Assembly: GCF_037991315.1 (NCBI RefSeq)
Contig: NZ_CP150300.1
Coordinates: forward strand, 1,798,001-1,862,000
Length of the DNA stretch: 64,000 nucleotides
From: Paenibacillus sp. FSL H8-0079
GTDB taxonomy: Bacteria > Bacillota > Bacilli > Paenibacillales > Paenibacillaceae
Reading direction: 5' to 3'
Shown: piece by piece, positions 8,400-16,798 of the stretch
How the letters are laid out: each line of letters begins with the position of its first letter
How positions within the stretch are numbered: the first letter of the stretch is position 1
Made by a program: the position numbers and the translations under genes
Notes under the pieces: generated by a model
Told to the model about the DNA's origin: nothing
What the model saw: the letters and a program-made list of their open reading frames with translations, nothing else
The model's database searches: none

Positions 8400-9002
8400 T
8401 TGATGACTTTTTTAAGTAGCTCAGAAGTGGCTTACAATCGTAATGCCGTTTCAAAAGAACCTCCTGCATCTCATGCAACTAAGATATTTACTGAGGATGA
8501 ATTCCAATTTGAGATTAAGTCCAAAGATATTACGATTAAATTAGGAAGTACTCGTGAAGTGGTTGAGCAGCAACTTGGACCCCACGTTGATTATTTCAAC
8601 TATACGAATGTCTACCAGTACAAAGATATGAGAATTCATTACAAATATGGCATTGTGGATGGCATCATGATTGATGACCCGGCAAAGTTCAAAAAGTATA
8701 AAACGCCAAGAGGGATAGGTTATGGAAGTACAGTCCAGGAGGTCTTCCAACAATACGGCAAAAAAGCTTTTATAGATACTAAAAAAGGAAAAGTAAAAAG
8801 TATTACATATGTCATGGAGAAAAATAAACAAGGCAATTACTATGTCATACCGTCATTTGATCATGCAATATTGGAAGGAGGATTTGAGAACATGAAAGGG
8901 TTGTCCATGAATTTTGATCAAAATGGGCGTGTGTCATTCATCATGCTGGCGAGCCATGAGTTTGCCTATAATCCTGAGCTCAATATGGATGACATACAAT
9001 AG
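8400..9002 (+). CDS. Secreted hypothetical protein with frameshifted leader
   Basis: About 200 aa with two similar units (IKLGSTREVVEQQLG and GYGSTVQEVFQQYG), the helix-turn pattern of SmpA/BLIP-like repeats used in exported proteins. The open frame starts at TTG 8400 with no ribosome site. Just upstream, TTG 8371 has AAAGGG at the right distance and would encode MNKGILYLFY before a TGA at 8401. Adding one T near 8397-8402 joins the frames into a normal signal peptide (..LYLFYLMTFLSSSEV..). So this is probably an exported protein broken by a one-base deletion, or a sequencing error. Function unknown. Confidence 0.6.
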   Translation: MMTFLSSSEVAYNRNAVSKEPPASHATKIFTEDEFQFEIKSKDITIKLGSTREVVEQQLGPHVDYFNYTNVYQYKDMRIHYKYGIVDGIMIDDPAKFKKYKTPRGIGYGSTVQEVFQQYGKKAFIDTKKGKVKSITYVMEKNKQGNYYVIPSFDHAILEGGFENMKGLSMNFDQNGRVSFIMLASHEFAYNPELNMDDIQ

Positions 9003-9171
9003 AGGATTATGGGGTTACCTTATATCACTCCCGATCATTAAGAAAATGGGTTTTATTTTTGTTTTCAGCAACCAACGTACATAATGTCATATCGTCAACC
9101 GGGTGCCTTCCGCTATAATCTTCAAGTTATTAAAACATGGATTGAATGAAGGAACCAGGAGGTACAACGAA

Positions 9172-10128
9172 TTGATAGCCAAAAACAAATATAAATCACT
9201 CGAACTGGAAACCCCCGGCGTATATGAATTGGAAGGGCTTGAGGTGGGAGTGACATCGAACTGCAATTATAAATGCGACTATTGCTGCGCCTACAATCGG
9301 GATGATGGAGCATGCATTGATAGTCAGGAAGTCATCCGTATTATTAGTGAGTTGCCTCATCTCAAGCGAGTTCGATTGTCCGGTGGGGAAGTCACTCTAA
9401 AATACCAGGATTGCCTGGAGATCGTGAAGTATTGTACGGCACATGGTATTGATACGCAATTGAACAGTAACGCCAGTCTGCTGACAGAAGAACGGATTCT
9501 CGCGTTGCGTGATGCAGGCTTGTCCAACATTCATATCTCGTTCAATTATACGGATGCGGAGTCCTATGCTGCGTACTACTGCGTGCATCCTCGCATGTAT
9601 GAGAGACTCGAGCAGAATATCCGTTTGTGTACAGAAGCCGGTCTGGAAACGGTATTGGAAACGTTACTGTTTGAAGGTAATCAAGCGAACATGCAGGCCA
9701 TTAGCGATAAGGTGTATGACCTGGGTGTGCGCATCCATGAGATCCAGAACAGCATTAAGATGCCGCATACCGATTGGAGTCAGATTGTATCCAAAGAGTC
9801 TCTCGTTCGATCTGTAACGGAACTGATAGAACATAAAAAGCCGGATACAACGCTCTATTTTACCTGTATGGATCGGTTCGCTGAACAGTTGAATTTGCGT
9901 GAACAACCCGGTGTGTATTTCTCTAATTGTGTGGATGGCACGAAACAGCTGCACCTGCACGGCAACGGGGATATTCTCATCTGTGAGTTATGCCACCCTG
10001 TTGTGATTGGCAACATCTACAACGGCACGTCGTTGAAGGATATCTATGCCCAACAGCCACCGGCGTTAACAGAATTCTTGGAAAAGCGGCCTTGTCCCGC
10101 ATACGATGCTCTTTTTGCAGATGCATAA
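9172..10128 (+). CDS. Radical SAM protein
   Basis: A radical S-adenosylmethionine enzyme of 318 aa. The cluster motif is CNYKCDYC (CxxxCxxC), followed by the GGE-type SAM loop (RLSGGEVTL). The C-terminal region has further cysteines (SNCVDG, ICELCHP, PCPAY), a partial SPASM-like pattern that may bind a second cluster. The start at TTG 9172 is set by a perfect AGGAGG (9157-9162) with 9-bp spacing; the longer GTG start at 9103 lacks one. A TATAAT lies at 9114-9119. No precursor peptide or partner enzyme is adjacent. It resembles MoaA/NirJ-like proteins, but the substrate is unknown. Confidence 0.8.
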   Translation: MIAKNKYKSLELETPGVYELEGLEVGVTSNCNYKCDYCCAYNRDDGACIDSQEVIRIISELPHLKRVRLSGGEVTLKYQDCLEIVKYCTAHGIDTQLNSNASLLTEERILALRDAGLSNIHISFNYTDAESYAAYYCVHPRMYERLEQNIRLCTEAGLETVLETLLFEGNQANMQAISDKVYDLGVRIHEIQNSIKMPHTDWSQIVSKESLVRSVTELIEHKKPDTTLYFTCMDRFAEQLNLREQPGVYFSNCVDGTKQLHLHGNGDILICELCHPVVIGNIYNGTSLKDIYAQQPPALTEFLEKRPCPAYDALFADA

Positions 10129-10223
10129 CAGAACAGGAAGACCTGTTGAAGATATGCGATATGTATGTTGAACGAATATGTACATGATATTAGTGGCCTT
10201 TAGGGTTGTATAGATTAAAAATC

Positions 10224-10267
10224 AAGGTGATCTGATTTCCTCAATGGGAAAACGGATGACCTTTTTT
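10224..10267 (+). terminator. Rho-independent terminator
   Basis: A long stem of AAGGTGATC...GGATGACCTT with inner pairing TTTCC/GGGAAA and a TCAA-type loop, then TTTTTT. It closes the radical SAM unit and insulates the glycosidase gene. Confidence 0.75.
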
Positions 10268-10351
10268 GATATCTTTCATTTGGTTTCAGATTCATTTAAG
10301 CTATCCGGCCTAATATGGCCTTAAGAACTTAGATGAAGAGGTGAGCTTCAC

Positions 10352-11365
10352 ATGATGAAGATTGATGAGAAACCAACCCGGAAAGACCCACATAAAAGTC
10401 CCATCTCTCCAAGAAAGCGCAGATGGCTCATCATCACACTTGTCATCGTGCTCGCGGTAGGTGGAATCCTGTATAGTCTGGCTGACCGTTACCTGATCCG
10501 GCATGTGCAGGTTGTTGTAGCGGATGAGAACACAGAAACGGCAACAACTGGCACCAACAATGATTCCAGCAGTACTTCGACCACCGCAACTGAAGTGAGT
10601 GCAACGTCAGATGATTGGAATTATTCAAGTGATGATATGAAAGTCAGTATTGAAAAGGTACAGACGAGTTCAGGCTCGGATCAGATTACGTATTATGTCG
10701 CTGATGTTCAGCTAACGGATGCAAGCAGCCTGCGAACTGCGCTGGCAGACAATAGTTTTGGAACGAACATTACTGAAAATACATCGGACATTGCCGCTGC
10801 CAATAATGCGATTTTTGCCATTAACGGTGATTACTACGGATTCCGCGATGATGGTGTCATTATCCGCAATGGAACATTGTATCGAGACAGCCCAACGCGG
10901 GATGCGCTTGCCCTGTTCAACGACGGTACGATGAAAACATATAACGAGAATGAGATTTCTTCCTCAGAACTTCTGGCTGAAGGTGCAACCAATACGTTAT
11001 CCTTTGGACCCATTCTGATTCAGGATGGCGAGATCGTCAGTGATTTTAGCAGTGTGAAAATCGATAACAACTTTGGCAACCGCTCCATTCAGGATACGAA
11101 TCCAAGAACAGCGATTGGCATGATTGCTCCGAATCATTACGTCTTCGTGGTGGTGGACGGACGGCAGGACGATAGCCGTGGCATGACTCTAGCAGAACTG
11201 GCGGATGTCATGAAAGGCCTTGGAGCAACGGAAGCCTACAATCTGGACGGTGGCGGTTCATCCACGATGTATTTTATGGGCAGAGTCGTCAATAACCCGC
11301 TGGGGCGTAACCAGGAACGTGGCGTAAGTGACATTCTATATCTGACGGAGGGACAAGGATCATGA
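10352..11365 (+). CDS. Membrane-anchored phosphodiester glycosidase (NAGPA domain)
   Basis: A 337-aa exported, membrane-tethered protein. A basic N-terminus leads into one helix (about residues 30-50), then a Ser/Thr-rich linker (about 60-90), then a phosphodiester glycosidase domain, related to the mammalian uncovering enzyme and to proteins of exopolysaccharide loci. Family motifs are AINGDYYGFRDDG (about 148-160), NPRTAIG and YNLDGGGSSTM near the C-terminus. It probably trims a sugar-phosphate polymer outside the cell. GAGGTGA precedes ATG 10352. The stop overlaps the next gene by 4 nt (ATGA), which links it to a glycosyltransferase and so to cell-surface glycan metabolism. Confidence 0.8.
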   Translation: MMKIDEKPTRKDPHKSPISPRKRRWLIITLVIVLAVGGILYSLADRYLIRHVQVVVADENTETATTGTNNDSSSTSTTATEVSATSDDWNYSSDDMKVSIEKVQTSSGSDQITYYVADVQLTDASSLRTALADNSFGTNITENTSDIAAANNAIFAINGDYYGFRDDGVIIRNGTLYRDSPTRDALALFNDGTMKTYNENEISSSELLAEGATNTLSFGPILIQDGEIVSDFSSVKIDNNFGNRSIQDTNPRTAIGMIAPNHYVFVVVDGRQDDSRGMTLAELADVMKGLGATEAYNLDGGGSSTMYFMGRVVNNPLGRNQERGVSDILYLTEGQGS

Positions 11366-12375
11366 CGATATTAATTCCATCATATGAACCCGATGTACGT
11401 TTACTGAATCTTGTTCTTCAACTGCAAACATTTAAACTTGGACCCATTGTGATTGTGGATGATGGCAGTGGCCCAGGTTACCGTGGGATTTTTGAAACGG
11501 CAGAAGCCTATGGCTGTACGGTCCTGACACATCCCGTCAATCTGGGTAAGGGCAGGGCGTTGAAGACGGGATTTCAGTATATTAAGGAGTACGGACCTCA
11601 GGGCGGTGTAGTGTGCGCAGATAGTGACGGACAGCATCTGCCACATGATATTAAGCGTATCTTCGAAGTATTGCTCGCACAAACGACACCGGGAATTGTA
11701 CTCGGCAGCCGTCGTTTCAGTGGAAAAATCCCAGCACGCAGCCGTTTTGGCAACACAGTCACACGGGCGGTCTTTTCACTCACGACAGGTACCAAAGTAT
11801 ATGACACGCAGACCGGTCTACGCGGTTTTCCTTACTCCATGCTGGACTGGTTGAACCAAATTCCGGGGGACAGGTTTGAATACGAGATGAACATGCTGTT
11901 AACGGCACACAAAGAAGGGTATGAAATTATAGAGGAGTTTATTGATACGGTGTATCTGGATCACAATGAGTCCTCTCATTTCCGCCCGCTGGTCGATTCA
12001 TTCCGAATCTATATGCCAATCCTGATGTTCAGCACATCTTCAGTGTTGTCGGCACTGATTGATTTTGGATTACTGTTCGTCATCCAGTATTTCACGCACA
12101 ATCTGTTTCTGTCGGTTGTCGCAGCAAGACTGTGCAGCTCCATCTTCAACTATACGATTAATCTGAAGTACGTGTTCTCCGCAGGACGGACCTCGAAGGT
12201 TCGGCAGTCTTTGCCCAAATACTTCTCACTTGTCCTACTGGTGCTGCTATTAAACTATGGTTTACTGTATTTTTATAATGAAAAACTAATTATCCCGCTG
12301 CTCGCAGCCAAGTTATTGACTGAAGTATCCATCTTCGTATTCAGCTATTGGGCGCAGCGCAGATTTGTCTATTAA
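11362..12375 (+). CDS. GT2 glycosyltransferase fused to a GtrA-like flippase domain
   Basis: A two-domain membrane protein, 337 aa. Residues 1-210 are a GT-A fold family 2 glycosyltransferase (ILIPSYEPD, VDDGS, ADSDGQH as the DxD-type metal site, VLGSRRFSGK). Residues 215-337 hold four membrane helices of the GtrA/DPMS type, thought to move polyprenyl-linked sugars across the membrane. The fusion suggests it makes and flips a polyprenyl-phosphate sugar. It is translationally coupled to the phosphodiester glycosidase upstream and followed by a terminator, so the two genes form an operon for decorating a surface polymer. The domain assignment is firm; the sugar is unknown. Confidence 0.8.
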   Translation: MTILIPSYEPDVRLLNLVLQLQTFKLGPIVIVDDGSGPGYRGIFETAEAYGCTVLTHPVNLGKGRALKTGFQYIKEYGPQGGVVCADSDGQHLPHDIKRIFEVLLAQTTPGIVLGSRRFSGKIPARSRFGNTVTRAVFSLTTGTKVYDTQTGLRGFPYSMLDWLNQIPGDRFEYEMNMLLTAHKEGYEIIEEFIDTVYLDHNESSHFRPLVDSFRIYMPILMFSTSSVLSALIDFGLLFVIQYFTHNLFLSVVAARLCSSIFNYTINLKYVFSAGRTSKVRQSLPKYFSLVLLVLLLNYGLLYFYNEKLIIPLLAAKLLTEVSIFVFSYWAQRRFVY

Positions 12376-12385
12376 CCCTGAAGAG

Positions 12386-12413
12386 AGAGCAGGCCTAGGG
12401 CTTGCTCTTTTTT
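12386..12413 (+). terminator. Rho-independent terminator
   Basis: AGAGCAGGCC pairs with GGGCTTGCTCT around a short TA loop (one wobble), followed by six T. It ends the glycosidase-GT2 operon. Confidence 0.75.
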
Positions 12414-12587
12414 GGTTGAAACGGTTTCATATTCACCCCGAAATAGGTTACGATGGAGTGGGAAATAAGGAGCCTTATTTTAGGCGAAATGGACGTGAAA
12501 CGATATTGAATCGTGTGCGCAAGGACTTGCGTTATTACTGTGAAATTTAATCGTAGATTGAAATAGAGGAATAATGGGAGGATGATT

Positions 12588-13298
12588 ATGTACCTTCGAA
12601 GTGTAGAACTCATGTCGGCCAAGATCGAGAAACGAGACCAATATCCTTTTGACATCCCCACGATACAATCCTTGGAACGCTTGGAGTTTACGAATAACAT
12701 TACTTTTTTTGTAGGTGAAAATGGTTCTGGGAAATCTACGCTGCTGGAAGGCATCGCTCATCAATGTGGATTCAATACCGCAGGGGGCGGCAGGAATAAT
12801 GCTTATGAGACACATGCTTCGGAATCCTCGCTCGGGAATTACTTAAGACTGGCATGGCTTCCCAAAATAACGAATGGCTTCTTCATGCGCTCGGAATCTT
12901 TCTATCAGTTTGCATCACATGTGGATGAGATGCCAGAGTCGCTTCAATATTATGGCGGGCGTTCATTGCATGAACAATCCCATGGAGAGTCTTTTCTCAA
13001 CCTGTTCGTCAACCGCTTCAGTTCCAAAGGCATCTATCTGCTCGACGAGCCCGAAGCCGCTTTATCTCCAGCAAGGCAACTGTCCTTGTTGCGTATTCTC
13101 CACGATCTGTCAGGCACTTCGCAATTCATTATTGCGACGCACTCACCGATTTTGCTGGGATATCCGGGAGCGGAAATTTTAAGTTTTGACGATAGCCATA
13201 TTCAAGAGGTAGCCTATGAGGATACTGATCACTACCAGATTACCCGTAGCTTTCTGGAGAACCCTGACAGGATGCTGAATGAATTATTTAAGGATTAA
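12588..13298 (+). CDS. AAA family ATPase (ABC/SMC-like, stand-alone)
   Basis: A single-domain P-loop ATPase of about 236 aa. Walker A is GENGSGKST, a Q-containing loop follows, Walker B is GIYLLDEPEAALSP, and the switch His is in ATHSPILL. The short lid between the Walker motifs has an ABC-like signature region (QSHGESF). There are no membrane segments, so it is not a transporter subunit by itself. Related stand-alone ATPases resemble the head domains of RecF/OLD proteins. The start at ATG 12588 leaves GGGAGG (12576-12581) at a 6-bp spacing; ATG 12582 abuts it. No nuclease or toxin partner is next to it. Role unknown. Confidence 0.75.
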   Translation: MYLRSVELMSAKIEKRDQYPFDIPTIQSLERLEFTNNITFFVGENGSGKSTLLEGIAHQCGFNTAGGGRNNAYETHASESSLGNYLRLAWLPKITNGFFMRSESFYQFASHVDEMPESLQYYGGRSLHEQSHGESFLNLFVNRFSSKGIYLLDEPEAALSPARQLSLLRILHDLSGTSQFIIATHSPILLGYPGAEILSFDDSHIQEVAYEDTDHYQITRSFLENPDRMLNELFKD

Positions 13299-13371
13299 GT
13301 TAAGTTATCCGTGTAAACAAGGGAAGATACTAAACCATGCAACGTAAAATTTATTGTTGAGGAGAGATGGG

Positions 13372-13860
13372 ATGAAAGTAGGTTTGCTAATTGTTGATAT
13401 GCAAGAAAGTATTGTACGGAAAAAGATGGACCAGAGATCGATAGACCATGCCTGCGAGTACATTAACCATGTGGCTAACGTGCTGCGCTCGAATAATCAT
13501 GTAGTTGTTCACGTGCAGGATGTGGAGGGCATGGAGGAGGCAGAACCGGAAGAGTATCGTATTATTCCCGAGGTGGATGTGACGGAGAAGGATCTCACCG
13601 TTACCAAGGAAGCTTCAAATGCCTTCTGGCAAACTCATCTGGAGCAGGTGTTGAAGAGTCATGGAATTGAATTGGTGATCATCGCCGGGTTTGCTGCGGA
13701 GGAATGTGTTCTATTCACCTACAACGGAGCAATGGAGCGAGGCTTTCGTCCGGTGATGTTGCAAAATGGAATTCTTAGTACCCATCCCGAAGCGGTGGCT
13801 TCAATGTACAGAGATCGCAATGTGATCTCATATCCTGTAGTTGATTATCTGATTCAATAA
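13372..13860 (+). CDS. Isochorismatase-like cysteine hydrolase
   Basis: A cytoplasmic hydrolase of 162 aa in the isochorismatase superfamily (nicotinamidase and related amidohydrolases). The catalytic triad is visible: Asp in LLIVDMQES (D9), Lys in TVTKEASNAF, Cys in AAEECVLFTYNGA. The start at ATG 13372 has AGGAGA (13360-13365) at 6 bp; the track-length frame starts earlier without a site. It is a single gene with a terminator after it. The true substrate cannot be told from sequence. Confidence 0.8.
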   Translation: MKVGLLIVDMQESIVRKKMDQRSIDHACEYINHVANVLRSNNHVVVHVQDVEGMEEAEPEEYRIIPEVDVTEKDLTVTKEASNAFWQTHLEQVLKSHGIELVIIAGFAAEECVLFTYNGAMERGFRPVMLQNGILSTHPEAVASMYRDRNVISYPVVDYLIQ

Positions 13861-13916
13861 GTGTTGGCTAAATGCCAGTGGATACTTGGTGAAAAATAAA
13901 GATTAGAACAATAATC

Positions 13917-13940
13917 GGACTCTATAGGGAGTCTTTTTTT
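13917..13940 (+). terminator. Rho-independent terminator
   Basis: GACTC pairs with GAGTC around TATAGG and is followed by seven T (13934-13940). It ends the isochorismatase-like gene. From here to 14119 no gene is visible. Confidence 0.7.
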
Positions 13941-14119
13941 GCACAAATAAACATTTCCACTACGACAGTTAAGGTTACTTCATGGTTTAAATCAAACTTT
14001 GCTTATATCTGCTGGGGTTGAAAGGATATATTGAAAGCAGGGCGCAGGAAACGCGCTGTGGACATTGGTAAGGTCGTGTATGGATCACTAACTAACTCAT
14101 TAACTAAGGGAGATATGTA

Positions 14120-14662
14120 ATGAAGATGAACGTACAAATTGCGAGTATTTTGCCAGAACAAAAGGAATTGTTTCTCAACCTGTACAACTTGTATTTATAT
14201 GATCTGTCCGAGTTCTCGGGTGAAGATTTGCTTGAAAAAGGCACATATGATCCAACGAACACCTATCTATATCTGGAACGCGAAGAATTACATCCGTTTT
14301 TGATTCAGTATGAAGGAAAGGTTATTGGATTCGTACTGGTCTGCTCACCTCCATATGTGCCAGAAGATGTGGATTATACGGTGCAAGAGCTATTCCTGGT
14401 CAAAAAGTATCGCGGACAGGGGCTGGCAGCACAAGCGGTTGACTTGGTTTTTGCTCAATTTGAGGGTACATTCAAAGTGGAGCAACTTGCTAACAATGCA
14501 GCAGCAGTTTCATTCTGGAAAAGATATTATGCGCAACATCAGATTGAATATACTGAGTCTGAATATAACATTGAGATTGACAACATCGCTGGCAGCCACC
14601 AGATTTTGTCCCAGACTTTTGTGCGTGGAAGAGAGAGAGAATATAACTTAGAAGGTGAATAG
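14120..14662 (+). CDS. GNAT family N-acetyltransferase
   Basis: An acyl-CoA-dependent acetyltransferase of 180 aa. The acetyl-CoA pyrophosphate-binding motif A is VKKYRGQGLAAQAVDLVF (Q/R-x-x-G-x-G/A), preceded by strand VQELFLV and followed by the LANNAAAVSFWKRYYAQH motif B. The N-terminus (ILPEQKELFLNLYNLYLYDLS) is typical of small Bacillus GNATs. The substrate is unknown. It overlaps the next gene by a few bases or abuts it, depending on that gene's start. Confidence 0.75.
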   Translation: MKMNVQIASILPEQKELFLNLYNLYLYDLSEFSGEDLLEKGTYDPTNTYLYLEREELHPFLIQYEGKVIGFVLVCSPPYVPEDVDYTVQELFLVKKYRGQGLAAQAVDLVFAQFEGTFKVEQLANNAAAVSFWKRYYAQHQIEYTESEYNIEIDNIAGSHQILSQTFVRGREREYNLEGE

Positions 14663-14663
14663 C

Positions 14664-15074
14664 TTGTTTATTATCGTAGCAACTAAGGGGAATTTGAAGT
14701 GGATATCAGGTGTGTTTCAGGCAGAAGATGCAGCTAGGCAGTACATGGATCTCATACCTGATGAGCTTAAGGGATACCAGGAATTCGTTCAGGTAGAGAA
14801 CATCACATATCCTTTTTATATTATAGAGCGTCAGGCATCTCCATTTAGGTTTCTCGGCGAAGCTGAAGTGATTTCACTTTTTGATAATACCGATGTGTCA
14901 GATGACGAAGATGAGGTGCACTTCAATATCTACACGATTGATTCCGATTACAGACCGAAGAAACTAGGTACAGACTATATGGGCACACTGAGACATGATC
15001 ATGTGACCAATGAATTTATAGCGATGTATCGTGAAGAAGGAGCAGTGATTCTGAGTAAACGAAGGATTTTCTAA
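14664..15074 (+). CDS. Hypothetical protein
   Basis: A soluble acidic protein of 137 aa that I do not recognise. The start at TTG 14664 has GAAGGTGA (14651-14658) at 5 bp; the GTG at 14655 would have none. It begins FIIVATKGNLKWISGVF and has a beta-rich core with the segment FNIYTIDSDYRPKKLG. No membrane or catalytic motif. It sits directly behind the GNAT gene and is followed by a terminator, so the two probably share a transcript. Confidence 0.6.
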   Translation: MFIIVATKGNLKWISGVFQAEDAARQYMDLIPDELKGYQEFVQVENITYPFYIIERQASPFRFLGEAEVISLFDNTDVSDDEDEVHFNIYTIDSDYRPKKLGTDYMGTLRHDHVTNEFIAMYREEGAVILSKRRIF

Positions 15075-15093
15075 ATGTAATGAATTTTTTCTC

Positions 15094-15142
15094 AAGGTCC
15101 GATTTGCTTCTCCTGAGTTAGGAGGTAGATAGGATCTTTTTT
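15094..15142 (+). terminator. Rho-independent terminator (two-level hairpin)
   Basis: The outer stem AAGGTCC/GGATCTT encloses an inner hairpin CTCCT-GAGTT-AGGAG, and six T follow at 15137-15142. It lies just after the GNAT/hypothetical pair. Confidence 0.65.
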
Positions 15143-15220
15143 AATTTCCATTTACCAATACATGGGTTATGATGAATTAAGAGGAGTCTATGGGAGTGAA
15201 GTGTTTGAGGGGGCATAAGC

Positions 15221-15703
15221 ATGCCGAAGCATCATTTTGTTATTGAGAACAAAGCGGATGTAAACGAGTATATCCATACTTCCTACTCTTGGGACTCTCA
15301 CGGAAGGATACATAAAAGTGGGTTAACGCCAGAGAAACATGCGACCCTGGAAGACGAATTTATTGCATACATCTATGATTCCCTTCAATGGTTGGATACA
15401 TGGAATCCGTCCACCTGTACGAGATGTAGCGGACTGAACAACTATGGAATAACCGTTATTGAAGAACAGAATGCATTGTTGAAGTTTCAACAACTGATTC
15501 AAGTCTGGATTGATCTATTTAGCCATGCGACTGATCCGATTGTTCTTACAGGGAATTACAGTATTGATGGAGAAGATCAAAAGGGATACTACGAGAAACT
15601 CATGTACAACAAAGTACAATTAATCAACGAATTATACACGCTTGCGAACATGGCAAAGTATGCTGAGATAAATGGGAGATGCATTGTGCATTTTGGGATA
15701 TAA
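15221..15703 (+). CDS. Hypothetical protein
   Basis: A soluble protein of 160 aa, unrecognised. It starts MPKHHFVIENKADVNEYI, contains a CTRCSGLNNYG segment (CxxC) that might bind a metal, and ends in helices. ATG 15221 follows a GGGGGCATAAGC stretch acting as ribosome site. It is a single gene between a terminator and an AT-rich gene. No function can be assigned. Confidence 0.6.
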   Translation: MPKHHFVIENKADVNEYIHTSYSWDSHGRIHKSGLTPEKHATLEDEFIAYIYDSLQWLDTWNPSTCTRCSGLNNYGITVIEEQNALLKFQQLIQVWIDLFSHATDPIVLTGNYSIDGEDQKGYYEKLMYNKVQLINELYTLANMAKYAEINGRCIVHFGI

Positions 15704-15804
15704 AATTTAATTCTTTTATTTGGGGATAAACAAAAAAAGAATTGCTATACTTGTTGTTTTCAAAAGTCTATATGAGATTGATATTATCACTAAGAGGTGT
15801 AGGA

Positions 15805-16110
15805 ATGGAACAAAACAAAATTAAAGCATACCAAACATTAATATACCAAGCCTTTTTAGATATACGTGTGATTTCATCCAAGTTAGCATATCCCTCAGTT
15901 GTAGGTGTCGAGGATACTAAAAGAAGTAGTTTGCTCATATTTCATATGACAAACGCTTTTCACAATCTTGCATTGTCCCTGGCTGAAGACACAGTTTCAA
16001 ATTGTGAAGATGACTTTTGGAGTAAAATAAAGTTTATCAATGAAAAATTTCCTGAGACGATACATTATAAAGACATATTTAATCAGTTGATTCAAAATTC
16101 AGACTGTTAA
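15805..16110 (+). CDS. Hypothetical helical protein
   Basis: A 101-aa all-helical soluble protein, unrecognised. The start at ATG 15805 (MEQNKIKAYQTLIYQAF) has AAGAGGTG upstream; the longer frame from 15742 adds a stretch without a ribosome site. The gene is AT-richer than most neighbours, with polar and aromatic residues spaced as in a small four-helix bundle. It lies 36 bp upstream of the frameshifted phospholipase-like gene. Confidence 0.6.
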   Translation: MEQNKIKAYQTLIYQAFLDIRVISSKLAYPSVVGVEDTKRSSLLIFHMTNAFHNLALSLAEDTVSNCEDDFWSKIKFINEKFPETIHYKDIFNQLIQNSDC

Positions 16111-16146
16111 TGTAAATTCATTTCAATATAGAAAGGAGTTTTTATA

Positions 16147-16781
16147 TTGCCTTGGCCGATGGTTCATTTTGCAATTGCATCCGAATTGATATCCGAGCCA
16201 TCCCCTGAATTGTTACTGGGAAGTCTCGCTCCTGATTCTATCCATGTAAGAACCAATACCCGTACCGAAAAGGCAAAAACTCACCTCATGCCAGAGGCAG
16301 GAAGGTTCGCAACAGACGAAGAGCTTGAACCTTTTTCGAGTCCAACAAGCAGTTAGCTTATAGTGATCCCAAATTTATGCAATATCTGTGCGGTTACATC
16401 GCCCATATCTATACGGACCGTGTGTGGACATTCGATATTTATCCTACATATGAAGTTCATCCCAATGGAAGAAGCGTTTATACACAGGATGTCACGAAGC
16501 TGGAGTTTATGATTCTACGGAATTGGAACGGGGCCCATGAATGGTTAAATGAGCTGAACAGGGGAAGAGCATTTGATTTAGGTGGATTGCTAGAATCTGA
16601 GGTGTATCAGTATAGGGGAGAGAAACTTGAGTTATTAGTTAACTCTGACAATGAACCCTTGGGTGATTTAAATATTTTATCCATGGAAGCTATGGAAGAG
16701 TTCATACATACAACCGGCTTGGCGCTAAAACGATTGTATACAGAATGGAATGTTTATAAAGATTTACGTAGCAATGTGTAA
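16147..16781 (+). pseudogene. Zinc-dependent phospholipase C family gene, frameshifted
   Basis: The first frame (16147-16356) encodes MPWPMVHFAIASEL...LLLGSLAPDSIHVR, the second (from about 16335) encodes ESNKQLAYSDPKFMQYLCGYIAHIYTD and onward to 16781. Both halves match, in order, the intact paralogue at 35281-35961 (MPLPMVHLNIANRI, GNIAPDSIHMR, FMHVLTDYYWF). The break lies in the run CCTTTTTC at 16330-16337; one more T restores ..EPFFESNKQ. TTG 16147 has AAAGGAG at 8 bp. So this was a full-length enzyme-like protein lost by a one-T deletion, unless it is a read error. The site is not a canonical slippery heptamer, so programmed frameshifting is unlikely. Confidence 0.8.
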
Positions 16782-16798
16782 GTAAGGGAGGGATTTAC

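Noticed and set aside
16330..16340. Programmed -1 frameshift in the phospholipase-family gene
   Set aside because: The run CCTTTTTC does not form a canonical X-XXY-YYZ slippery heptamer in the zero frame, and no stimulatory structure is visible downstream.
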